Shown: positions 22,181 to 34,844 of the stretch, one piece after another | Position numbering within the stretch: position 1 is the first letter of the stretch | Layout of the letters: each line of letters starts with the position of its first letter | Assembly: GCA_033439265.1 (NCBI GenBank) | Contig: JAVTVX010000035.1 | Coordinates: 19,246,001-19,310,000, forward strand | Direction: 5' to 3' | From: Dillenia suffruticosa | Lineage: Eukaryota; Streptophyta; Magnoliopsida; Dilleniales; Dilleniaceae | DNA: 64,000 bases | The notes under the pieces: generated by a model | What the model was told of the DNA's origin: nothing | What the model saw: only the letters and a program-made list of their open reading frames with translations | Databases searched by the model: none | Position numbers and translations under genes: made by a program

Positions 22181-22919
22181 GAGCAGAGGAGAGAGAAGAG
22201 AGAGAGAGAGGGGGGAGAGAGAAAGAAGAGGGATATCGCGGAGGAAAGAGAAAGATAGGAAGGAGACACGGACGCAAGGAAACTTAACGGGTAAGGTTAG
22301 AAAAAAAAAAAAAAAGGATGTAGGATCCGACAACCACCCTCGTTCTTACGCATTTCAATTTTCGACTCAGAGGGTGAGGGGGTCGATGTTGATGTTATCG
22401 GCTATTTTGTATTTCTTGAATATCTCAATTCTCATCTTCGCTTCCCAACTCCCAATTTTCTGTTTCTTTATTTATCTTTTTCTGGGTTCATTTGTTAGAT
22501 TCAAATGATATTTGATGACTTTACTGTTTTTGTATTTCTTTCCTTGCCCCCAGATTGCGTTGCATTTTCTTGATTTTATTTTCTGAAAATGATGTTCTAT
22601 TTGGTGAAATTCTGAAATACTTTGGTTTTTTATTGCCCACCCCCTCAAATTTCAAATCTCGTAGTTTTTTTTTGTGTTTCCTGTAATTTATTTATAAAAA
22701 TCTCTGGCTGTGGGGTTGTAAAAAGAGGATCTATCATTGCATGTTAATCATACCTAATTACACCATGCTATTATTGGATTTTCAGCTGGTTGGTATATGA
22801 TCGTTTCATTCATCACCTGCAGGCTCCACCTTAGAGATTTGTTTGATAGATACACAATTGTAATTGAAAAATATTATTGGGTTTCAATTGTTTGAATATA
22901 TTTTGAATTTTGCTTGCAG
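22181..22919 (+). other. PECT1 5' leader exon and leader intron
   Basis: A GA-rich leader ends at a strong donor ACGG|GTAAGG (22290/22291). The matching acceptor TTGCTTGCAG is at 22919, 40 bp before the start codon. The intron would be 629 bp, T-rich, and typical of leader introns in housekeeping plant genes. The transcription start is estimated, not seen. Confidence 0.6.
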
Positions 22920-22959
22920 GGGTTTGTGTCTCCTCCTTTTAAAAATTTACCCCCAAAAA

Positions 22960-25900
22960 ATGGAGTATGAAAGCAGCAGTTGGATCTGGGATGGGGTTTA
23001 CAATTACCCACATCTCTTTTATGGAATCATGGTGACTGCTGCGGTGCTAGGGTTGTCCACCAGTTATTTTGGCGGAATTCATGTGGCTTCATTACCTTGT
23101 ATATGGTCAGGTTCAGGCATCTTTCAGAAGAGAAAACAAAACAAAAAGCGCATTCGGGTTTACATGGATGGTTGCTTTGATCTCATGCATTATGGTCATG
23201 CAAATGCGCTGAGGCAAGCCAAGGCACTCGGAGATGAATTGGTTGTTGGAGTTGTTAGTGACAAGGAGATTATAAGCAATAAGGGTCCTCCTGTTTTATC
23301 AATGGAGGAGAGGTATAAAGTCATTTCGTTGGCTTTAACTCCCACCGTATTGTGTTTCCAAAAAGCATGTTCCAGACTACTACAATTTCCTATGCATCAT
23401 TGCCCTTTCTTGGTTCTCTTATTAGGTTGACCATATGTTATGAGATACCATTTCTTACATGGTTGGTTGCCCTTGGTTGATGACGTAGAAGCTAGTGTAG
23501 ATGAGATCAGTAGATACCATATGATAGTGCTTTAATTGCCTGCATTTTTCTGGTCATGCTATGAACAAATCTAAGGTTGGTCATTGAGCAAGTTATCCTT
23601 TTGGGGATGTGTTGGTTGTTTCTTGTGTTGTTTCGGTTTATTTTGGATTTTTGGTTTCACTTTTGCTTTAGTTTTTTGTTTCTTTCTTCATGTCTAAGTG
23701 AATTACTGATTGACAAAACAGAGGCAAGACTTGTGCTTGCAAAATTTTTGAGAGCATCCTTTGTTGGATGTGATTAACGAAGCTATGTTTACCCCGTTGT
23801 GAGAGAGTTTATATTCCAACACATGTCCTGGGATTCCATATGCTGATGTTGTTTCCTTTTTAGTGACGTCTCTTCATGAGGTAACAAGTATACGCCTCGA
23901 GGTGATAAAAACCACCTGTATTTGGCTAAATACTAACTCAAAAATAAGAATGGGACACTTAGTGAGAGTATAAGTTAATAATTTATGACCAGGATTCAAG
24001 TGCTGAATTTTCGGAACTTGATGATCCAAAAAAATTGTGAAAGCTTGAATGAAGTTTGATGAGGAAAATGGAAAGGTGAAATTTCTGTACTGGACTAAAT
24101 TGAGAGCAAGGCGTATGTAGAATCTTGTGGAGTGAAATGAACGTTTCTAGTATAAGAGTAGCATTTCAGGTAGTTCCTTTTTACTTTTTATCATGATGTT
24201 CAGCTTTTATAGGAGGTGCAGTTCTGTTTAAAAATATATTTTCTGATTAGAGATACAGTGATTTTTCTTTATGTAATAGATTTAATTTTGCATCTTCTTT
24301 CTCCCATTTATGAAACAATTTATATCTTGAATGCTGGGGTTGGTGCGTCTTCATAAGCACTCACCACCTTTAAGAACGGCGAGGCTGGTGTTTCCTGCTA
24401 CTGATATGTCTAGAATCTAACGTTTTGCAATTCCTGAAATTACAAATGAAGGTTTTATCTAGTATTTTTGTTTTGTAAGGCGTGGCTTTGATTTTGGATG
24501 GCCATGGACTATGGTACTTCAAATGGGGCACTTGCTTTGAATTCAAGTGCTCTTGTGTATTGATCCTGACTAACCTGTGTTGGCCACCGGCCTTTATCAA
24601 AGATATTGGCTTTGTGTGTCATATCATTAAAGGATCTTCATTTGTAATGTTAACGTGCAAAATTTGAACTAAAGTGGTCTATGAAGCATGGATAATTCAA
24701 AATGGAAGTGATCATTATGTCTGACGCCTTTACGTCATGTTATTTGCTTTATAGCATGCCTCGTTCTTTATTTTTTCCCTAAGCATTATATAGTCCATTA
24801 AATAAAGTGAGGTCATTCTTGAACAATCATCAACAAAACTAACAAAATAATGAATTCCTAACCTGGACAAAGCACCGCTAGGATCCATAAGTGATAGATA
24901 ATTCTTGGATACTAATTAGACATTTTGACTTTTGAGTCACATTTGGTACATGGGGGAGGATAGGAGGCAAATATATTAGACCATGCAATATATTTACACG
25001 TTAAATGCGTAGTCTCATTCACCGGAGAATAGTGAGAGAGTAGGGAGCTGGGTATAAAGGGGTTACAATGTCTTTGAATCTTTAAATAAGTTAACATATC
25101 ATTTCCTTTAGGAACATAACCTTAACCTTTTTGTTCAAAATAATGAGGCTTAGTAACGTAAACTATATGTTTAGAGTACTGTTCAACCATGACTAACACT
25201 TTTCTTGTTTTCCCCTACCAAATGTGCCCTCAAAGAAATTTCACATAATTTTTAGCTATACAATTAGGATTCATGCTCGTGTTCTCTGGAATATACATAG
25301 AAATCCTTTATTTAGGACTGGATATTCCTCAATTTAAACTAACAAAGTTGCTTATGTACTGATTTCAAACACTTATAGGCAAAAGGTGTTAATATTAATA
25401 TGAATTATATAATTATGCTCATAAAAGGATATTGTTTTAATATTGAGTTTTTGTTTTATTTCTCCTGATGTTTGAATTTGTTGCGTTGCCTTTTTTTTTT
25501 AAATCATGTCATGGTGATGCCTTGTATCTGATCTTCAAAGGTTGAGTTTGAAAGCATTTAGATATGCACGAAAATACATGTAAAAGATACACATAATTAA
25601 GAGAACTGCTAGAGCATGAGTAATGTGCCATTTCCAGTCTTTCTTGTATCTTTTTGGGTGGATGAACATTAATTCGAGCATTGAGGATATTCCTAATAAT
25701 TGGTGTATAATTGGTAACAAAACCTATGAATTGTTCAAGTAAAAAACCTTCTCCTTCTTGTTAATATGAAATATTTAGAATGATATCCAGTATTAGCTAA
25801 TCTTGGTTTTGCTTCTTATATATCAGCATATTGTTATTTCTAGGTTCTGTTTAGGTGTCTTGATCTTAAACTGGATTCACCTTAAAAGTGAAAGGTTGTT

Positions 25901-28900
25901 GTGGAGCTTAAGAGGCATAAGATTTAACATAGAATGATCACATGGCCGAGCTTGTATATGGGATTGTGATTAAGATGAAATGAACTGTGATATCCAAATA
26001 AACTTTACTTATCTAAGACTTAAGTCCTACACTAATTAGTTGGGCTTGGCTTTATGAATTGACTTGTCCCATTCTGTGTCTATTTAATGCCGCAGTAATG
26101 AAGAGCCATATTGTGTTTCGCCACCACTTCTCAAGTATTCTTAGACTTTCATAGTTTTGGGGGCATATATAATTTGTGTGTTACTACTTCTCCTTTGTAC
26201 ATGAGCGAGCTTAAGATTTGATTCTATTTTTTCTCATCTTATATCCAATTTTAGTTACCTCTAAATTTATGCAGATATATTACTTGTGATCCTAGCCATC
26301 CATTTTCTCGGCATTCCGTTCATCCATCTTAACATTCTTATATTGACCGTTATTTTTTTCTGTCCATTGATCTTTCATTCCCAACATTGTATTCCCTAAA
26401 ACATTGCCAATTTTATAACAACTTTAAAAAATTTTCTTTTTATCAAAAAGAAAACTAAAATGCTAGAGAGAAAATCCTCAAATATGGATTCTCAGTGAAT
26501 ACCTATTGTAGAAACTTATCTTTAGATAAGTTGGTATGCCATGCATGAAAGTGACATCATTTCTTGTGTTTTCATTTACCTGTCTGCCCCCTAGGATTAA
26601 CATGGAAAGATTGGGATTAGGATCATCATGTACACTTTCCAATAATCAACCTGGGTATTTATGAAAACTCTCTTTGGTAACAAAAATTAGCTCAATCACC
26701 ATATATGTTGTTTCCTGGATTGACATTGCGAGTTAATTTTGCACCAATTATTGGCATATTTGTGGTTTAAAATCGTATCATGAATAGCATGAAAAACATG
26801 GTATAGGGTTTATGGTTTTGATTTAGTTTAGCATTGATATCTCTCTAATTTGTTCCATGAAGATTGTTAATCATTATGTTTCCTCCTTTGGTTTTATTGA
26901 AGGAGCCTTGCTGGTCTTCCAAATAAATTCTACTAATGTATATATATGTTTATTTAAGATGAAATAGTTGGTAAATAAGTTCTAAATTTATGGTTCCTTT
27001 GAAGTTTATTTCTCATGTCCCTCATCTACTTTGAAATTTATGGTTACTGCAGTTAATTAAGCCAAAATATCAGTTAATTAATCATTATGTTTCCTTGCAA
27101 ACACTATTTTTAAAAGATGGAGGGGGGACACCCACATAGCTATCCTCCGGTTACTATCCTGTCTTGGATTTGCTTATTATTATTAATATTATTATTATTA
27201 TTATCATTATCATTATTATTATTATTTTTTGGGGGTGGGGTGAAATTGTTGTATCACCATGTATCTGTCTGTACTTCCTAGATTTGATTGATGAAATTAT
27301 TGGAAGTCTTTTTTGTGTGGATTCTGGCTGTAGTTTATTAATTGCATTTTCAAATATATATATTAATTTGAGCACTTTTGCAGGCTAGTTCTTGTCAGTG
27401 GCTTGAAGTGGGTAGATGAAGTCATTCCAAATGCTCCATATGAAATTACTGAGCAGTTTATGAACAAGCTGTTCAATGAGCATAAGATAGATTACATCAT
27501 ACACGGGGATGATCCTTGCCTACTTCCGGATGGAACTGATGCTTATGCCCTAGCGAAGAAAGTTGGCCGTTATAAGCAGATAAAACGCACCGAGGGCGTT
27601 TCCAGCACAGATATTGTAGGTACTATAATTCTCCTACTTTTTTAGTATGACCCCCCTCCACACACACACACACACAAAAGGAATTATGTTCTTATGAGAT
27701 GTAGATGAGCATGTTTTGGACTGCTCAACCATGGTCAAGCCTAATTTAAGCCCAAGGACTTTTAAAAAACAGACTTGGATGCTTTTCTTTTTATAATAAT
27801 TCTTGGAAATTTTCAATCATGTGTATGCTCACAGTTCATAATTACATGTCCAATTTTTTGTTGATATGTACTATGCCTTTCAATCATGTGTAGGGAGGAT
27901 ACTTTCTTCTGCTAAGGATATGAAAATTGGTGAAGATCAGAGTGTGATGTCCACGGATGGGGAAGCTACTAAAAAGAACAATGAGCTTGATGTTGAAAAG
28001 AAAACCCATGTTGCCCCGATATCTCATTTTCTTCCAACATCAAGGAGGATTGTTCAATTTTCAAACGGCAAGGTAGTTTTATCCTTTATTCATCATAGTG
28101 GCACCAAGTAGTTCATAGCGGTTATGAATTGAAATGAAATTACTTGATTTGATTCTTACACCCTTATGATGTCATCCATTCTCAAGAATCTGTATTAGCT
28201 GAACTGGAGCTACATTATCTCTATGTATTCATCTCCTTGAGTAGGGATTATTCCAGCTTAGTGAAGTCTTTATGGTCTTTTGTTAAGTGCTTTTTCTGGC
28301 AAATTCAGTATTAAGATGTCAAAGAATGCAAAAAATATTTTTTGGGTGGAACAAAGGGCACGGAAATGTCTATAAAATGGTGAAGTTTGGAGAAAATATT
28401 AAACTCTTAGGGGCCAGAAATAATTGTATGTTACATATAATGTTTTATACTAGCCATGCTGTGTCCTCATTAACTTGGAGTTTGACATCTTGCCTCCTAT
28501 CCTGTTCATACCCTTAGCTACCAATGCTTATTAGTTTTCAAACATTTCATGTATACGATGGATAAAGGTTACATTTTTTAATCTACAAATTAATTCTGTA
28601 TTATTTTCTTTTATTTTGTTTTGCTGCTGCATAATTGGTGGTTTTATCGCTGGAGATCTGTGACTTCGTTCTGCCCTTCATGGGCTTGCTCACTCATAAA
28701 TCACTGATACTTTATCGGTGAGAGATGAAAGAAATGATGTTGGGGGGGTGGGGATGAGGATAGTTTTCTACTCGTATGCTTTTCTTGTTCCACAAATCAT
28801 GCCTAAGCACTGTATTGTTTTTGTAGGGACCTGCACCAGATGCTCTTGTGGTTTACATTGATGGAGCTTTTGATCTCTTTCATGCTGGACATGTTGAGGT

Positions 28901-31900
28901 GCGAGTCAAATGATGATATTGGGAAATTCGATCTTTTTATTTACTACTGCTTGCTAGTAATTTCATTTTTCCTGCATCAAGGTTCTTGTCATGACATCTG
29001 TTAGTGTGATATTCTCCTTTCCATTGGCTTGATTGTGAGTGCCACCCGTTCTGATGCCTTAAAGGTTCTTGTCATGATTGGATGAATTCATTAGATTGAG
29101 CTTCTATTAGTGTGTATATCAGCTGCTTTCAATTTGGTAATGAGGCCATCTATAAAATAGCTGAATTTAAAGTATTGTTCAGTGATTTATCTAATTTGTA
29201 TATATTTTATCCATCCAATATGCCAGCATAGTTATGCATCGACCCTTTAGTTCGTACTACACTTACAGCTTGTGTAGGCAATAGATTGAACTCCTAAATG
29301 ATGACTTTAGTGCCTGTTCCACAACTAATTTGATGTTGATTAAATTCGTGGTGCATGTGCTGATCAACTCAATATTATGAGTTTCACAGTTAGGATGAAG
29401 TTATTGTGACTTTAAGATTTCATTACTGAGAACAATAGTTTCTTGAAAAGTATTTCCTGGACAGCATTTTCCTGCAACACTTTTCCTTTTTTTTTTTTTC
29501 CCAACAATAATTCAGCAGAATGTGTAATTCTCTTTCCCACATATTAGTCAAAGTTGGGAGGGAAATGGCATGGAAATAACTTGCGAGTTTGTATGATAAG
29601 TAAATTTTTAGAACATGCATTCAGCACATCAATGCATGAAGTGAGACAAATATCTCTTGAAAGTTATTCCGCATGAAATGAAAGGAAAAGGCTTAGAAAA
29701 ATGTACACTATCCGTTTCATTTCTTATGGTGCTGACCGGGAATTTTTTCTCTAAAATCTTGCTTCCTTTGAAATAAAGGAAAGCATCCTTTGCTGCTTCT
29801 TATATTTGATAATTGTTCTTTCTTCCTGCGTAGATTCTAAAAGAAGCCAGGAAACTTGGAGATTTTCTACTTGTGGGTATTCACACTGATCAGATCGCAA
29901 GGTTAGCTTTGTCTTCCTTTTAATTTTATATTATTCTGTCCTAAAGTTATCTCTCTTTTGTCGAGTAAGACAGGCTATCCAAACATGCACACAGACCGCC
30001 AATAGAGTGAATATTGACGAGTGGAAATTTGTGTCATGCAGTGAAAACCAAGGATCTGGCCGACCATTTATGCACATACATGAACGTAGTCTTAGTGTCC
30101 TTGCTTGCCGCTATGTTGATGAAGTAATCATTGGTGCACCTCGGGAAATTACAAAAGACATGGTGCGTAAAAATTTCTCTTAATTTTAGATCGATGTATC
30201 TGAAGTTTTTGCTCCTTTTCAATGTTGTTTTAAGTGGGTTTTGTTTTGTTTTCGTTTTCTTTCTTAATTACATACCTTGTTTAAGTAATTTGTTAAGTAC
30301 TTGTGTGGAACTCCTTGATGGTAATTTGCCAAATGATCACAATTCAGTGCCCATTTGGCAAGATTTTTTTTCAACTTATCTCTTTCTTTTAAGGAGAAGT
30401 AAAAATTAATTCCTTTTAAAAAAAAGTTAAAAGTTGTTTGGTTTTTTTACTTTTAAAACAAAGTTAAAAATTAAAAGTTAATCCTATTTTTACTTTTTTA
30501 CTTTTGAAATAAAGTTAAAAGTTAAAAATTAATGAACATATTTGAAATTTTGTATCATTTAAATGAGGATATTAATGGAATAAAATAATTATGTGAGGAT
30601 ATAAATGGAATAAAAAAGCCTATATTTCTGAAAAATCTGGAGCATTAAAAGAAAAAAGAAGAAAAAGCTCTTTCCAGGAGTTTTTTCTTAAAATCTACTT
30701 TAAAAATTTTTTTCATAAAAAAAAAAAGCTCCTTTTTTTTTCTGAGTTTTTAAAAAATATTGTTTGGCAGAACTTCTCCTTATAAGGAGAAGAGAGCAAA
30801 AAAAAAGCCTTACCAAACGGGCACTCAGTAACAATTCTTATTCTCCGTTGTTAATGGTGAGTTGTCACATTTGGATTTGACTTGAGAAGAGAAACAAATC
30901 AATAGAAAGTCATGTTCTAGGGTGAATAGAACTTCTGGAAACCATGTTGTGGTTTGGCCTGCCTGAGATTGGATATTTGACATGATGCCGTTCTCTTTGT
31001 TTGTAGTTGTTATCTTTTGTGGTTGATGTATTATGGTGTAACATACTGCATGGAATTTAAGCAGTACATTCACTCAGAGGGTATTTGACCTTTATTGACA
31101 AATATATGGTCAAAATACTGTCTGACTTGGCCTGTGGAGGCCAGTGAGTAAAAGCATTATCTGGCATATTCTTCCAGTTAAGAATTGGGTCATACTGGTC
31201 CTGTGTGGTGATTACTTGGAGGGTATTCAGTTGTTTCCAGCTGGTGTTTTCCTATATTCTTTGGAAATTTTTGGTTTTAAATTACTAAATGGTTTCCAAC
31301 CAAGAGAATTCAGAGACTGGATTTGAAGTCAAATCAGTTTCAGTTGGCACATGAAAAAAGAGAACCACTAGACATCAGGATAAAGATTTGAACCAAACTA
31401 AAACAAGGTGACAGTATACAAAAAGCCACCTAATTGGAGCAGAATGTAGTGACATATGATTTGTTAGCCATGGATTCCCTCAGTGAAGAAATAGTCTAAC
31501 AATCTTTTGTGAGGACGTAAGATTGCCGATACCCACAATAGGTTTGGTGCTAATGATATAAATAAACAACCAATGACTTGTGAGTCTGGTGGCAGGGCAC
31601 TAAACTCCCTTAACTAAGATCTCGAGTTCAAGTCTTGGGAATGGAAAAGCAGGCGCTAAGAGAGCCAGCCCTTAAATTGGCCCCCACAGCTATTCAAATC
31701 AGATTAGTCGGGTTGCCGGATATTTGTGGTCAAGTGCAAAAGAAATGATATAAATGAACAAGCTTTTCACCCATAAACACACTCACAGGTAAAGCTGTGG
31801 AAAGAGGAGAGTAAAAGAAAGAGTCCAATTTAGGGTTTTCTTTTATGCTAAAGTTAAACACGCTATTATATATATTTTTAATGGCATAAGTCCTTTTTTG

Positions 31901-33352
31901 CCTTTGAACTATGACTCGAGATCACTTTTGGCCCTTGATCTTTATAAATTGTTCTTAAGATCCCTATCAATTGGTAAAAGTGGCAGTTTTTCGTCCTTAG
32001 TTTTACTGTCAGTCAATTGTATGTGACAATGCCTACTTGGAATTTTTCATGTCATAAAGTGATGACAACGAATTTTCAAATCAGAAAAAGATGACTTGAC
32101 ATATCCATGTCAGAAAAAATAGAAAATAAAATTCTGGTAAATTTTAATTTAAAGTAGTTTGTGCATACCAAAAAACTATTTCTTAATCAAATAAGTAAAA
32201 TAATTATATCTTAATTATATATCCAAGACATAAATTCTTGGTGAAATAAATAGAATTATTTCTTAATTAGAGGGTTTGAAACTTTTAATTAAATCATGAC
32301 ATAATTATTTCCTAACTAATTAAGCAACATAATTTTTTTCCTAGGGCTTGTCATGTCAACCTCTATGAACTAGTTTTAAGGAAATCTATAAATATTGAAC
32401 CAAGAAATCTCTTTGATTTCTTAATTATGTGAAAGTACTGAATATAAATAAATATTTCTTAATTGTTTATAATAAAATAATTCTTTTATTAGACCTAGTT
32501 CCCAACTAATTTAATTTGGTTGAGCTTTATTTGCATGTTAAGTGTCAATTCCAGCAGGTCTTCAGATTTCAGCCATCTCTCTCTCTCTCTCTCTTTGTTA
32601 TTGTTATTTATTTAGTTTTCCGAATTCTAATTCCTGCTTTCACCATTTGATACTGATGTTCTTAACACAAGCAGATTACTACATTCAACATTTCTCTGGT
32701 TGTACATGGGACTGTTGCTGAAAGCAACTATCTTGTGGAAGTAAGTTAGCCACTTAATTCTAGATATACTTGTAGATCTTTCTTTATTTCCTACCTCTAC
32801 ATTCAATTGCCAAAATTCTTGAACATTATCTTGCTTGTTTCAGGGGAAGGCTGATCCATATGAAGTTCCAAAGACCATGGGAATTTTTCGGATGCTAGAA
32901 AGTCCAAAAGATATAACCACCTCTTTGGTGGCCCAAAGAATAGTTGCTAATCATGAAATTTACAAGGTAAATTCTGAAGATCTATTCCTAACTTATTGAC
33001 ACTACTGCACCAAGGTCTGCCAGTGCACAGGTTACAAGTGCATTTAGACTTTCTCCTGTTAGGAGAATATATCTACTTTACACCCATAGGTGGAGTAATA
33101 AATGGAATCCACCGTTTTCCTCTAGCCTTATAAAATGCAGGTGCTGAAAAGACATTCCATTGGTGGGTAGTTTCTTCAGATGCTGCTTGTTTCTGTAATG
33201 ACTTTTCTTTCCTTTTTTTTTTCATTCATAGGTTTTCTGTGCAGCTAACTTATAATACTATTATATGACCTTCAATGCAGAAACGTAATGCCAAGAAGAA
33301 CGAGAGTGAGAAGAAATACTATGCAGAGAAGACGTACATCATAGGAGATTGA
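22960..33352 (+). CDS. PECT1: CTP:phosphoethanolamine cytidylyltransferase
   Basis: Nine coding exons (22960-23312, 27384-27619, 27894-28072, 28827-28898, 29834-29901, 30042-30162, 32675-32740, 32844-32966, 33281-33352), all GT-AG, give 429 residues. The enzyme makes CDP-ethanolamine from CTP and phosphoethanolamine in the Kennedy pathway to phosphatidylethanolamine. Residues about 20-45 are hydrophobic (FYGIMVTAAVLGL), fitting the N-terminal anchor of plant PECT1 on the outer mitochondrial membrane. Two cytidylyltransferase folds follow. The first has YMDGCFD, the HYGH motif and RTEGVSSTDIVG; the second has YIDGAFD, HAGH and DEVIIGAP but lacks the RTEG signature, as in the family. A 4.1-kb first intron and a 2.5-kb sixth intron carry transposon remnants. 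Length matches plant homologues of about 420 residues. Confidence 0.95.
23313..27383 (+). other. PECT1 intron 1 (4.1 kb)
   Basis: The donor is GAGAG|GTATAAAG and the acceptor TTTTGCAG. It holds a decayed copia integrase fragment (24785-25090, minus strand) and an ATT-rich microsatellite at 27175-27226. The rest is unremarkable A+T-rich DNA. Confidence 0.7.
24785..25090 (-). mobile_element. Decayed Ty1/copia integrase fragment
   Basis: The minus-strand reading gives DPSGALSRLGIHYFVSFVDD followed by CSRMTSLYL, which matches the integrase core of copia polyproteins, including the Asp pair of HYFVSFVDD. The frame is broken by stops just upstream, and no LTRs are visible nearby. It is an old remnant in PECT1 intron 1. 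Confidence 0.6.
30346..30830. mobile_element. Non-autonomous TIR element (MITE)
   Basis: The left end AGTGCCCATTTGGCAAG is repeated inverted near the right end as AGTGCCCGTTTGGTAAG. Imperfect similarity continues about 55 bp inward to AAGGAGAAGT. Direct repeats ACAATTC (30339-30345 and 30831-30837) flank it, suggesting a 7-8 bp target duplication as in hAT elements; an extra CAGTA sits outside the right inverted repeat. The interior is T/A-rich with no coding capacity. Confidence 0.75.
31568..31743 (+). mobile_element. SINE in PECT1 intron 6
   Basis: A 176-bp insertion between 16-bp direct repeats AATGATATAAATAAAC (31552-31567) and AATGATATAAATGAAC (31744-31759). It has a B-box-like GAGTTCAAGTCTT, an upstream A-box-like TGGTGGCAGGGC and an ATCAGATTAGTCGGG body typical of plant tRNA-derived SINEs, with a short A-rich end. 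Confidence 0.82.
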
Positions 33353-34844
33353 TACTTGAACACTAGGTTCGCAAGCTAGAGATCTTCACTTCTAATATAA
33401 ATGGCTTCACAGGGCCTTAGGACAGCTATTGAAGTGCTCAAGATGTTATCCAAGCTTACACTTATCGGTTTCTAAAGGTATAGGAGAAGAGAAGGGTCAG
33501 ATAGAAGCGTACAATTGTCTGAAACTTTGACATACCCATTTTTCTTTCCTCTTATGTTGTAATTTTATGTCAGAACAGATAACAAAGTTCTCATTTACAT
33601 GCTAACCTCAAGATGCACTCTCTCCTTGTTTTTGACATTTGTCTTTATTAAATCATGAGCATTTTTGGTTCGTGTAGTACCATGGGCCACTCTTGTATAA
33701 TTATCTTCAGCTTAATATCTTGTTTCTCTCACACTTCTCTGTTCTACCCATGATTATGAGTTTAATGGATCCAGGAAGTGACAGAAAGGTCTATTTGGGT
33801 TGTTCATGGCATCAACATATCACCCCTGCACCATGGTCCAACAATGTCATTTTCAAAGTGGCATTGAGCTGAGTCGTCACAGTAATTAATTTGTCCAATA
33901 ACAGAGCTGAGTAGTTAACATAGGCATTGGCCATGAGAAGAAATCAAAGTGGCAAGTGGTAGCGGTCAATTCGGAGGTCTATTAATAGGATTGAGGGGAT
34001 AATAAAAGGCAAATCCAACATTAACACCGCATCGAATTTTGCAACAACAATTATCGGCAATCATATATATATATATATATATATATATACTCATTTTTAT
34101 GTTTATTACCTGCAATTCGGCTTAGTTTTCTGTTGGAGCTTTTCTTAGCTACATTCTCTTTCTATTGTGATTCTCCACTATTTTCTTTTGGCTTAGCTTA
34201 GCTAACCATATTGTACTTGGTTCTACGCTTTCTTACTAAAATGGTATGTTTTCATAATCCAGCTCTTGCATCGGCTCAACTCCTGGCCAGAGCCCGGAAA
34301 CCTACCCTTTAATATATAAATCCCTAACCAATTACTCTAGGTTAGCTGACCATCTCAACTAATTACAATCACCTCCGACAGATTGTTTCTCTTTTGCTCT
34401 GTCCAAACGATGGGATACAGGGCTTATCCACACCACCTTGATAGCAGCAGGGTCGGGACCGTAAAGAGGAAATCAACCCAGATGGGGGCGTAGTTTCCCC
34501 CCGCCCTCCATTGCCATCCCCATGTAACTTGTAACAAGCAACCACTATACATGAGATGAAACAAATAAGTAAAGAGCCCACTCATGATAAAAGTGATTAC
34601 AATTGCAACCATAACAATGGCCGCAACTATATATATGTATACAACCCTGAAAGGTAAAATTATCATGAATTTGCTTCGCACAAGTTACTGCAGCCTCTTC
34701 ACCACAAAAGAGCAATCGACTTGATCGCTGGACCTTCCATACAAACAATGCAATCAAGATACTTTGATCATCCCCACTTCGTATCCTACGTCACGTCTAT
34801 CCAGCTCCATCCGTCTGATATCCCTTGAGAAGTGAACATCTGAA
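33353..34844. other. Convergent 3' region of PECT1 and the neighbouring minus-strand gene
   Basis: Contains both 3' UTRs and an AT microsatellite at 34063-34089. Open stretches at 34369-34757 on the minus strand overlap in three frames without family features and are not called. Confidence 0.5.

Larger units (their letters stand above)
30163..32674 (+). other. PECT1 intron 6 (2.5 kb)
   Basis: It holds an inverted-repeat element (30346-30830) and a SINE (31568-31743). At 31880-32000 the phrases TTGCCTTTGAACTATGACT and TTTTGGCCCTTGATCTT look like one end of a Mutator-type inverted repeat whose partner I could not find. A CT run lies at 32576-32594. Confidence 0.6.

Noticed and set aside
22020..22333. 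Several overlapping open frames on both strands near the PECT1 leader
   Set aside because: The purine-rich leader lacks stops in many frames; the spliced leader and downstream ATG explain the region.
22864..22959. Extension of PECT1 exon 1 upstream to an earlier in-frame start
   Set aside because: The stretch before 22960 begins at TTG, not ATG, and most of it lies in the leader intron ending at 22919.
34369..34757. Minus-strand open frames 3' of the acidic-protein gene
   Set aside because: Three overlapping frames with no shared domain, no splice link to the upstream exons, and a position in the expected 3' UTR.
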